Of a DNA stretch of 43,854 nt, positions 1 to 10,680 are shown piece by piece; positions within the stretch are counted from its first letter, which is position 1; each line of letters begins with the position of its first letter. This DNA is from Methanobacterium sp. Maddingley MBC34 (GTDB taxonomy: Archaea > Methanobacteriota > Methanobacteria > Methanobacteriales > Methanobacteriaceae). The DNA lies in assembly GCA_000309865.1 (NCBI GenBank), contig AMGN01000017.1, positions 1-43,854 on the forward strand, written 5' to 3'. A program made the position numbers and the translations under genes. Under the pieces are notes generated by a model. It saw only the letters and a list, made by a program, of their open reading frames with translations. It searched no databases and was not told the DNA's origin.

Positions 1-33
1 AGGTTGTCCTTGTCCTTGTCCTAATTGTGCCAC
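1..33 (-). CDS. 5' end of a gene running off the left edge, Gly-Gln rich N-terminus
   Basis: Only the first eleven codons are inside the window. Reading leftward, a GAGGTGA ribosome-binding site (complement of 38-44) lies four bases before a GTG at 33 that opens MAQLGQGQGQP. The Gly-Gln repeat comes from three tandem copies of the hexamer TTGTCC on the plus strand. The alternative ATG at 35 stops after four codons. Product unknown; the call rests on the ribosome-binding site, the TATA-like element upstream and the open frame to the edge. Confidence 0.45.
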   Translation of the reverse strand, partial: MAQLGQGQGQP

Positions 34-79
34 ATTATCACCTCAAATTGTTTTATGTAAATGATCAGTAGGTTAGCGA

Positions 80-90
80 TTATATAAATA
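80..90 (-). promoter_or_regulatory. TATA-like element for the partial leftward gene
   Basis: On the minus strand TATTTATATA lies about 50 bases before the GTG at 33. Archaeal spacing of about 25 bases would put the start of transcription near 55-60, leaving a short leader that contains the ribosome-binding site. Inferred from sequence only. Confidence 0.35.
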
Positions 91-170
91 CTTTGCTATT
101 GTATGTTTGGGTTTATTTTAAAACGATTGTACCATTTGACATTTGAAAAGTGCATATGAAAAGACGTTTT

Positions 171-230
171 AATAATTAAAAATATGGAATCAATGATTAA
201 AATATGGAATAAACAATTAAAATGTATGAA
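171..230. repeat. Three degenerate ~20-bp tandem units
   Basis: The motif ATTAAAATATGGAAT recurs with a 20-base period at about 175, 195 and (degenerate) 215. AT-rich and non-coding, between the partial gene and the coiled-coil gene. One of many such short duplications in this window. Confidence 0.5.
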
Positions 231-251
231 AATAGATAAAAAAGTATATGT

Positions 252-761
252 TTAGTCCTTATCTATCTTTTTCCACATCACGATACCTTTGTTATCCCTT
301 GAACGGAAGTAACCCTTCCTTTCCAGGTTTCGGAGGGCATGTTCAAAGTTAAGGAGTGAGAGTTCTGTGAAACCCATATCAGTGATCCATTCAAAAAGAT
401 TTTCCAGGTTATCCTCTTTATCAGGGAGTAACAAATAAATATTGGACTGGAAAGAAGTCAAATCCTTTTTAGGTTTTTGGGTTAGTAGTTTAAACTGATT
501 TTTTATCTTCTGCAATTCCTTTATTTTCAGATCCTTTTCTTCCAGTTGTTTGACTAACTCCTGAATCTCATCTTCCTTTTTCTGGATGATTTTTTCCTGA
601 TCTTTCTGTAACTCTTGAAGTTTGCTGTGCTCGAGAATCAGGGATCTGGAAGATTCTTTCTGGCACTTTTTAAGCTCGATCTTCAACTTGCTGATCTCTA
701 AAAGACAGGCTTTAACCAGCTGCCTCAACTGTTCTCTCTCGGTATCCTTCAAAAAGGCCAT
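252..761 (-). CDS. Coiled-coil protein with C-terminal winged-helix-like tail
   Basis: A 169-residue protein of unknown function. Residues about 5-95 are almost continuous charged heptads (Lys/Glu/Gln/Leu rich), so a long coiled coil is expected. Residues about 105-169 look globular; the pattern ending in LRNLERKGYFRSRD resembles the last helix and wing of a small winged-helix domain, which is an inference. No signal peptide or membrane segment. The ATG at 761 was chosen because GTGAT just before it serves as ribosome-binding site; an upstream GTG at 770 overlaps that site. It stands alone, with about 330 bases of non-coding DNA separating it from asd. Confidence 0.7.
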   Translation of the reverse strand: MAFLKDTEREQLRQLVKACLLEISKLKIELKKCQKESSRSLILEHSKLQELQKDQEKIIQKKEDEIQELVKQLEEKDLKIKELQKIKNQFKLLTQKPKKDLTSFQSNIYLLLPDKEDNLENLFEWITDMGFTELSLLNFEHALRNLERKGYFRSRDNKGIVMWKKIDKD

Positions 762-770
762 ATTTATCAC

Positions 771-1088
771 TTGGTTAGTGGAATTTTTATTACCTAGATA
801 ATCACTAATTCTAATATTATTTATGCACCAATTTCCTTTTAAGCTTTGAGATAGGAACTAAGCATTTTAATACTAATCCTCAAAAAAAATATCCTCACTT
901 ACAAAAATAAGCTCCTTTTTTTACACATGAATTACTTTGAAAATTATATTTTTAATAGTCGGAATTTTTTTAAATATTTCAATAAAACATTTGCAAACAA
1001 AAAAAACCCCTTCAATTCAAAGGAACACTTGAATTAATATGTTTTTAAAAAGAAGGATTTAGTACCAAAAAATAGGATTAAGAGCAAT
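771..1088. other. AT-rich intergenic region, no gene seen
   Basis: About 320 bases of very AT-rich sequence with oligo-A and oligo-T runs and no convincing frame on either strand. It holds the 5' flank of the coiled-coil gene and ends in the terminator of asd. Confidence 0.6.
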
Positions 1089-1102
1089 AAAAAAAACGGA
1101 GA

Positions 1103-2149
<1,047 letters not shown>

Positions 2150-2204
2150 ATAACCACCTTTTAAACCTTTTAATATACTGTTTATTAATTACTGTCCCTA
2201 AACT

Positions 2205-2213
2205 CTATATAAT
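2205..2213 (-). promoter_or_regulatory. Possible TATA element upstream of asd
   Basis: ATTATATAG on the minus strand sits about 60 bases upstream of the asd ATG in the asd-dapB gap. It could give asd separate transcription. Weak, sequence-only support in AT-rich DNA. Confidence 0.3.
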
Positions 2214-2260
2214 ATTATCACTTCTTTTGATTCAATATTTTCTGTAATAATTATGGAAAA

Positions 2261-2302
2261 CAATTTATAATCCCAGAACATCAATTTATAATCCCAGAAC
2301 AT
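2261..2302. repeat. Perfect 21-bp tandem duplication spanning the dapB stop codon
   Basis: Two identical adjacent 21-bp units, 2261-2281 and 2282-2302, each beginning CAATTTATAATCCCAGAA. The upstream copy encodes the last codons (VLGL) and stop of dapB; the other copy is an untranslated replica just after the stop codon. Confidence 0.95.
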
Positions 2303-3104
2303 CATCCATATTACTAATTTTACCCTTTTCGGCTGTCACCACGTAACGGATGGCCTTGATCACACCATTGACAAATGCCTGTCTGGTACCGGCACGGTGT
2401 GTTATTTCCAGGCGTTCTCCATCCCCTGCAAATAGAACTGTGTGGTCTCCAACAATGTCTCCACCACGAACTGCGTGGATCCCAATTTCTTCAGGTGTTC
2501 GCTCACCAACCATCCCTTCCCTACCGTAGACACCTACTTCATCCAGATTGCGGTTTAGGGCTCCTGCTATGAGTTCGGCAGCCTTTACTGCAGTCCCCGA
2601 TGGTGCGTCCTTTTTGTGCTTGTGGTGTGCTTCAATGATCTCCACATCGTAATCTGTAAGAATGGATGCCAGCTCTTCCACCACCTTAAAAAAGACATTC
2701 ACTCCCACAGCCATGTTTGGGGATATAACCGCCCTTACAGAATTATTTTCTATGGCAGACTGGTTAGATTTCATCTGTTCTTCGGTAAAACCAGTTGTTC
2801 CCACCACCAGATTAACACCGGATTCTGCAGTGGTTTTTATGGTGCCTACTGCTGCCACGGCAATGGTGAAATCCACCAGTACATCGGGTTTTTTTTCATC
2901 CAGTGTTGCTCTAAGCTTTTCTGCACCCACTATAGGTACGTTAATTGGTCCGATTCCCATAACTTCCCCTACATCACGCCCCTCCAGGGGTGTGTTAGGG
3001 GCTTCTATGGCTGCCACCACCTGCATGTCATCCTGCTCCAGGATGCTGTTGATGATCATGGATCCCATTCTTCCACCTGCACCGGTTACTGCCACATTTA
3101 TCAT
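2286..3104 (-). CDS. dapB: 4-hydroxy-tetrahydrodipicolinate reductase
   Basis: Second specific step of the diaminopimelate/lysine pathway, NAD(P)H-dependent reduction of hydroxy-tetrahydrodipicolinate to tetrahydrodipicolinate. The 272-residue length is typical. Seen: Rossmann motif TGAGGRMGSMI (residues 7-17), the cofactor-region motif VVGTTGF, and the DapB signature with HHKHKKDAPSGTA, holding the catalytic His pair, Lys and the SGT substrate loop. Start ATG has AGGAGATGAT upstream. It follows dapA after 181 bases that contain a 17-bp tandem duplication. Its final codons are duplicated beyond the stop. Methanogens normally continue to diaminopimelate with DapL, not present here. Confidence 0.96.
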   Translation of the reverse strand: MINVAVTGAGGRMGSMIINSILEQDDMQVVAAIEAPNTPLEGRDVGEVMGIGPINVPIVGAEKLRATLDEKKPDVLVDFTIAVAAVGTIKTTAESGVNLVVGTTGFTEEQMKSNQSAIENNSVRAVISPNMAVGVNVFFKVVEELASILTDYDVEIIEAHHKHKKDAPSGTAVKAAELIAGALNRNLDEVGVYGREGMVGERTPEEIGIHAVRGGDIVGDHTVLFAGDGERLEITHRAGTRQAFVNGVIKAIRYVVTAEKGKISNMDDVLGL

Positions 3105-3131
3105 AATATATCATCTCCTAAAGATTGATTG

Positions 3132-3165
3132 TGTGTAATCCTTAAAAATGTGTAATCCTTAAAAA
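3132..3165. repeat. Perfect 17-bp tandem duplication upstream of dapB
   Basis: TGTGTAATCCTTAAAAA occurs twice back to back at 3132-3148 and 3149-3165, in the dapA-dapB gap, about 28 bases upstream of the dapB start. Confidence 0.95.
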
Positions 3166-3285
3166 AATAAAATAAGAGAGAAATAAAGTGTTATTTAAAA
3201 AATCCAATGGCCTGGATCCAGGCAGTTAATTTGGTAATTACAATTAATTTGTAATTATTTTGTTCTATAGCTTAGAAAAAGCTTT

Positions 3286-5393
<2,108 letters not shown>

Positions 5394-5404
5394 AGCAACC
5401 AACC

Positions 5405-6759
<1,355 letters not shown>

Positions 6760-6800
6760 ATTATCACCTGTAAGAGCTAACTCTTATTGAGTATTGCATT

Positions 6801-6810
6801 ATTTTATATA
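6801..6810 (-). promoter_or_regulatory. TATA box of the aroK-asd operon
   Basis: TATATAAAAT on the minus strand, with the expected transcription start about 25 bases on, near 6778. The leader then contains a small dyad (AAGAG and CTCTT, 6773-6786) and the AGGTGAT ribosome-binding site. This is the only good promoter upstream of the seven-gene leftward run. Confidence 0.45.
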
Positions 6811-7115
6811 CATAGGAATAAAAAGACTAATAAATACATCGATGGAAAGAATAAAAAATAGAAAAGAATTAATAAATATTACTGAATGAAGGTCTATAAA
6901 AAATACAATAATAATCAGGTTAGGAATAATAATAATAATAATAATAATCGGGTTAGGGTTCCATGGATCTATGAAAATTTTACATAATGTCAAATTTACC
7001 CCACAAAATAATATACATCCCAAATTTATAAAAATATGATTTCCATAAAAAAGAATTTAAATAAATAAGCATAAAATTTAAATTATAATGTTACATCTAG
7101 AGTTTTAAAAAATGA
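6811..7115. other. Divergent intergenic region with (AAT)8 microsatellite
   Basis: About 300 bases without a gene, between the divergent aroK operon and thioredoxin gene. It contains a pure (AAT)8 tract at 6925-6948 flanked by GGTTAGG-like copies, and AT-rich sequence (AATTTATAAAAATA near 7022-7035) that could hold the rightward TATA box. The apparent leftward frame here is low-complexity Ile/Phe and not a gene. Confidence 0.6.
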
Positions 7116-7125
7116 GGTGAAAGAT

Positions 7126-7389
7126 ATGGTTGTTAAAGTAGAAGTATTCACATCTCCTTCCTGTCCCTACTGTCCCATGGCTATTGAAGTTGTAAACGAA
7201 GTCGAAAAAGACATGCCTGGCACCCTTGAAGTTGAAAAAATCGACATCACGGTTGACCGTGATAAAGCGATTGAATACGGTCTCATGGCAGTGCCTGCCA
7301 TTGCCTTAAACGGAGTCGTGCGTTTTGTAGGCGCTCCAGCCAAGGAAGAACTGTTAAAGGCCATAGAAGAAGAAAAAACCGGGAAATAA
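7126..7389 (+). CDS. Small thioredoxin/glutaredoxin-like protein
   Basis: An 87-residue thiol-disulfide oxidoreductase. The redox motif CPYC lies at residues 13-16 after the strand VVKVEVFTSPS, and the cis-proline loop AVPAIALNG follows in the middle, which together define the compact thioredoxin fold of methanogens. CPYC is typical of glutaredoxins, but these archaeal proteins act as thioredoxins. The ATG at 7126 was chosen over the GTG at 7117 because GAGGTGA (7114-7120) is the ribosome-binding site. It precedes cbiD by about 40 bases and may share a transcript with it. Confidence 0.92.
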   Translation: MVVKVEVFTSPSCPYCPMAIEVVNEVEKDMPGTLEVEKIDITVDRDKAIEYGLMAVPAIALNGVVRFVGAPAKEELLKAIEEEKTGK

Positions 7390-7404
7390 TTTTATTTTAT
7401 TAGT

Positions 7405-7434
7405 TAACATGGAAGATTATTAAATAACATGGAA
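7405..7434. repeat. Duplicated start-codon neighbourhood of cbiD
   Basis: TAACATGGAA occurs at 7405-7414 and again at 7425-7434, 20 bases apart. The second copy holds the cbiD start codon; the first opens a four-codon frame, M-E-D-Y-stop. Confidence 0.7.
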
Positions 7435-8601
7435 AAAAATCATTCCCCTCAAAAATACCAGAATATCCCCAAACCCAATTCTAAACCTGGTAGGGAGAAT
7501 CAATCCTCCCCTCCATCTGTTTCTTTTCCAGTTGACAGTGACAGTTATGGAATCACCACTGGAAGTGCAGCCACTGCAGCAGCTTTAGCCGCAGTCTTAT
7601 CAATAAAAGGAAAGGTTTCCTCAGTCACTATCAAAACACCACTGGGATGTATGGATATTTCTGTTAAAACATCCCAAAAAATTGATGATTATTCTGGACA
7701 TGCTTCAGTGGTGAAAATGCCCTATCATGACCCTGATGTTACCATCAACCTGGAAGTACAGGCAGAAGTCCATCTTCAAGATAAACCAGGCATCATAATT
7801 ACCGGGGGAGAAGGAGTGGGTCGGGTAACCAAACCCGGATTACAATTACTTGTGGGGGAAGTGGCCATAAACCCAGTTCCCAGGGAGATGATCAAGTCCA
7901 ACCTGGAGGATGTACTGCCACCAGGTAAGGGTGCAGAAGTCAAAATTATCATACCGGATGGTAGAAAAATTGCCCATAGGACCATGAATCCCCGTCTGGG
8001 TATTATGGATGGTATTTCAATACTGGGAACCACTGGCATTGCCCGTTCCATGAATTCAGAGAGTTTCGAAAAGGCCAAAAAATGTCAGCTGGATGTGGCA
8101 CTGGCTGAAGGATACCACCAACTGGTTTTCGTACCGGGTAATATTGGAGAAAAACTGGCCCTGCAGTTACTGGATGTGGAAGAGGACCAGATCATCCAGA
8201 TGGGTAACCTGGTGGGTTACATGCTGGATGAGGCCAAAAAAAGTAAGATATCTAGTTTAATTCTTTTAGGGCATGCTGGTAAACTGGTTAAAATAGCCGG
8301 GGGCATCTTTCAAACGGAACATCGCCTGGCAGATGGTCGTCGGGAGATCATCACCGCCCATACTGGACTGGTGGGTGGAGATAGGAAGACCATGGAAGAA
8401 GTTTACAGATCCAACACCACCGAGGATATGATGGAAATCCTGGAAAGAGAAGGACTACTTGAAAAAGTTTTCAACTCCATAGCCCTCGCCATTCAAGAAC
8501 GCTGCCAGGAAAGGTTCGATTTAAAGCCAGAAGTGCTTATTTTAAAGATGGATGGTACTTTACTCAACAGTAACCACAGTGTTGAACTAAAACATTCTTA
8601 G
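7429..8601 (+). CDS. cbiD: Cobalt-precorrin-5B C(1)-methyltransferase
   Basis: CbiD methylates C-1 of cobalt-precorrin-5B in the anaerobic cobalamin pathway; methanogens need corrinoids for methyltransferases such as Mtr. The family signature YGITTGSAATAAALAAVLS appears at residues about 38-56, followed by conserved blocks EGVGRVTKPGL, INPVPREMI and LGTTGIARSMNSE, then the GHAGKLVKIAGG region. The 390-residue protein carries about 36 low-complexity Pro/Ser/Asn residues before the domain, longer than needed. No strong ribosome-binding site precedes the ATG, and the start region is duplicated, so the start is less certain than the identity. Confidence 0.94.
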   Translation: MEKNHSPQKYQNIPKPNSKPGRENQSSPPSVSFPVDSDSYGITTGSAATAAALAAVLSIKGKVSSVTIKTPLGCMDISVKTSQKIDDYSGHASVVKMPYHDPDVTINLEVQAEVHLQDKPGIIITGGEGVGRVTKPGLQLLVGEVAINPVPREMIKSNLEDVLPPGKGAEVKIIIPDGRKIAHRTMNPRLGIMDGISILGTTGIARSMNSESFEKAKKCQLDVALAEGYHQLVFVPGNIGEKLALQLLDVEEDQIIQMGNLVGYMLDEAKKSKISSLILLGHAGKLVKIAGGIFQTEHRLADGRREIITAHTGLVGGDRKTMEEVYRSNTTEDMMEILEREGLLEKVFNSIALAIQERCQERFDLKPEVLILKMDGTLLNSNHSVELKHS

Positions 8602-8703
8602 ATTTTGTTTATTTCGCCAAGAACCTAATTTTGTATTTATATTAAAACAAAAAAACAAGCCTATTTAAAACCATACCTGTTTTGATAAGGATGTTTTTAA
8701 GTA

Positions 8704-8759
8704 CTTATAGATGCTATAAGAATTGATAGATGCTATAAGAACTTATAGATGTATAAAAA
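8704..8759. repeat. Three tandem 18-19-bp units, each a dyad
   Basis: Units at 8704-8722, 8723-8741 and 8742-8759. The best copy contains CTTATAG-ATG-CTATAAG, a perfect 7-bp inverted repeat with a 3-base spacer; copies two and three are degenerate. It lies in the cbiD-glycosyltransferase gap, about 100 bases upstream of the glycosyltransferase start. Confidence 0.85.
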
Positions 8760-8772
8760 TGAAAATAGATTA

Positions 8773-8820
8773 TTTTATTGATGGTCCTTCGAATTGTTTT
8801 ATTGATGGTCATTCAAATTG
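8773..8820. repeat. 24-bp tandem duplication upstream of the glycosyltransferase
   Basis: Two adjacent 24-bp units, 8773-8796 and 8797-8820, both starting TTTTATTGATGGTC, with two mismatches (22 of 24 identical). They end directly before the TATA-like element of the next gene. Confidence 0.92.
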
Positions 8821-8824
8821 ACAC

Positions 8825-8838
8825 TTATATATATAAAC
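8825..8838 (+). promoter_or_regulatory. TATA element of the GT4 gene
   Basis: TTATATATATAAAC lies about 25-30 bases before the GGTGA site and the ATG at 8860. Normal archaeal spacing would give a very short or absent leader, so transcription may start at or just before the ribosome-binding site. Confidence 0.35.
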
Positions 8839-8859
8839 ATGAAAAAATATGGTGAAATC

Positions 8860-9921
8860 ATGCGCGTGTGTTTATTAGGACAATACCCCCCTCACATTGG
8901 AGGTGTTTCATCCCATACTTACCTCCTCTCTATGGAACTTGTAAAAAGAGGAGATGAAGTTTACGTGTTAACCTATCCCCACCCCGATGTTAAAGATATT
9001 GATGGGGTGAAGGTGGAAACTGCATTCGCACCCAATATCAAGGGATTAAGGGGTTTATTTTTCTTCATATCCTCATTTTTCAAATTAATAAGTATTGTGC
9101 GCCGTTTCAATATTGGACTGATCCACGCTCACTTCCTTCTCCCACCAGGACTCATTGGGGTATGTGTGGGGTCACTTCTTGGGAAAAAAACTGCAGTAAC
9201 TGCCCATGGCTCTGACCTTATGATACAGGCTAAAAATCCGATTCTCAGGAGGTTGATTAAGTTTGTTCTTAAAAGGGCTGACTACGTGCTGGTGGTGAAC
9301 CAGACCCTTAAGGATAAGGTGTTGGAGTTGGGCATAAATCAAGATAAGGTTTATATAACCCCTAATGCCGTGGATGTGGAAAAATTCAACCCTCAAAAGA
9401 GGGAACTTCCCTCTGATATGAAGATGAGTGCTGATAAGCCTGTGCTGCTTTTTGTGGGTAACCTGGTGTTCCAAAAGGGAGTTAAATATCTTCTGGAAGC
9501 TAAAAAGTTAATGAAAAATGATGCAGAACTTTTGGTTGTGGGTGACGGTCCGCTGCGCCAGGAACTGGTGATGAAAGTTAAGGATGATGGGATCCCTGAT
9601 GTGGTTTTTGTTGGTGCCCGGCGCGATGTGGATCAGATCATGCCTTCGGCTGATGTTTTTGTTCTGCCCAGTATATCCGAAGGATTTCCAATTACTATCT
9701 TAGAAGCCATGGCCAGTGGCCTGCCAGTGGTGGCCACCAATGTGGGGGGTATCAGTGAAGTGATGAATGAAAAGGTGGGGATAATGCTTAACCCTTCCAG
9801 TCCCATGGAACTGGCCAGAGCCCTGGATAAAATCCTGGAAAATAAAACGTTAATGACTGATATGGGTGTTGCTGCCAGGGAACAGGCCCTGAAATACAGT
9901 GCAGTGAAAATACCCTACTGA
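8860..9921 (+). CDS. Glycosyltransferase family 4 (GT-B fold)
   Basis: A 353-residue cytoplasmic GT4-type transferase using a nucleotide-sugar or dolichyl-phosphate-linked donor; acceptor unknown. N-terminal domain: MRVCLLGQYPPHIGGVSSH with the Gly-rich loop, then IHAHFLLPPGLIGV and VTAHGSDL. C-terminal donor domain: LLFVGNLVFQKGVKYLLEA, then DVFVLPSISEGFPITILEAMASG with the E-x7-E element, and ATNVGGISEV. Start ATG at 8860 has GGTGA upstream; an in-frame upstream start would overlap the TATA element. The protein stops at KYSAVKIPY, where family members usually continue with a final amphipathic helix, so it is slightly short. It stands alone between repeat-rich gaps. Confidence 0.9.
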   Translation: MRVCLLGQYPPHIGGVSSHTYLLSMELVKRGDEVYVLTYPHPDVKDIDGVKVETAFAPNIKGLRGLFFFISSFFKLISIVRRFNIGLIHAHFLLPPGLIGVCVGSLLGKKTAVTAHGSDLMIQAKNPILRRLIKFVLKRADYVLVVNQTLKDKVLELGINQDKVYITPNAVDVEKFNPQKRELPSDMKMSADKPVLLFVGNLVFQKGVKYLLEAKKLMKNDAELLVVGDGPLRQELVMKVKDDGIPDVVFVGARRDVDQIMPSADVFVLPSISEGFPITILEAMASGLPVVATNVGGISEVMNEKVGIMLNPSSPMELARALDKILENKTLMTDMGVAAREQALKYSAVKIPY

Positions 9922-10019
9922 TTCGATTATTATAAAAAAACCCACATCCTTCAATTATTATTTATCAATAGCTCTATCCAACAGTATTAATTATACATTT
10001 AACTCACTATATTTCTAGT

Positions 10020-10150
10020 AAGAAATAGTAAGAAAATTAAAGTTACAGAGAAATTTAAAGCTATATGAAAATCTTAAATCAAATATAAATCTTAAAAGAA
10101 AGAATCCTAAAGATAAAAATCCAAAGGAAATAATCCTAAAGGAAAACTGT
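10020..10150. repeat. Degenerate AT-rich repeat array upstream of moaC
   Basis: Short recurring motifs: AAATCTTAAA twice (around 10070-10096) and AATCCTAAAG-like units (around 10107-10144), plus a doubled TAGTAAGAAA near 10016-10034. No gene is visible in the 266-base gap. Confidence 0.5.
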
Positions 10151-10187
10151 AGTATTGGATGCCAATTAAGAATAAAACTGGAGAGTA

Positions 10188-10673
10188 ATGGATATGGATG
10201 AGAAGGAATTCACGCATCTTACCAAGAGTGGGGTGCACATGGTGGAAGTAGGGGATAAACCAGTCATCAAACGAACCGCCCTTGCCAAGGGAAAAATAAT
10301 ATTAAACAATGAAACCATCCAACTCATTGAAAAAGGAGAACTTAAAAAGGGTAACGTACTCACCACCACCCAGATAGCAGCCATTCAGGCAGTTAAATCC
10401 ACCCCTCAGATGATACCACTCTGCCATCCCATACCCATTGGAGGAGTGGAAGTGGAATTTGAAGTGAACCCAGAATCTATTGAGATTACTGTGGAAGTAA
10501 CCAGCACCGGAAAAACAGGAGTGGAGATGGAAGCCATCACTGGAGTTAGTGTGGGTCTTTTGACCATATGGGACATGGTTAAAAGTGTGGAAAAGGATGA
10601 AAACGGACAGTACCCCTCCACTCGTATCACTAATATTGAAGTTATCAGGAAAGAAAAAATTGAATTAAACTAG
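10188..10673 (+). CDS. moaC: Cyclic pyranopterin monophosphate synthase
   Basis: Converts the MoaA product to cyclic pyranopterin monophosphate in molybdopterin synthesis, required for molybdenum or tungsten formylmethanofuran dehydrogenase and formate dehydrogenase in methanogens. The 161-residue length is right. Diagnostic motifs: AIQAVKSTPQMIPLCHPIPI and GVEMEAITGVSVGLLTIWDM, the conserved active-site segments. GGAG is two to ten bases from two candidate ATG codons (10188 and 10194); either gives a good N-terminus. The next gene, hel308, begins seven bases after the stop with a TAGGGGA site, so they are probably cotranscribed. Confidence 0.95.
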   Translation: MDMDEKEFTHLTKSGVHMVEVGDKPVIKRTALAKGKIILNNETIQLIEKGELKKGNVLTTTQIAAIQAVKSTPQMIPLCHPIPIGGVEVEFEVNPESIEITVEVTSTGKTGVEMEAITGVSVGLLTIWDMVKSVEKDENGQYPSTRITNIEVIRKEKIELN

Positions 10674-10680
10674 GGGAACT

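Noticed and set aside
171..230. Possible CRISPR array or other regular repeats
   Set aside because: No array has constant repeats with unique spacers; the units are adjacent duplications, and no cas genes are present.
6799..7023. Leftward 74-codon frame upstream of aroK
   Set aside because: Ile/Phe/Asn low-complexity sequence translated from the (AAT)n tract; no ribosome-binding site.
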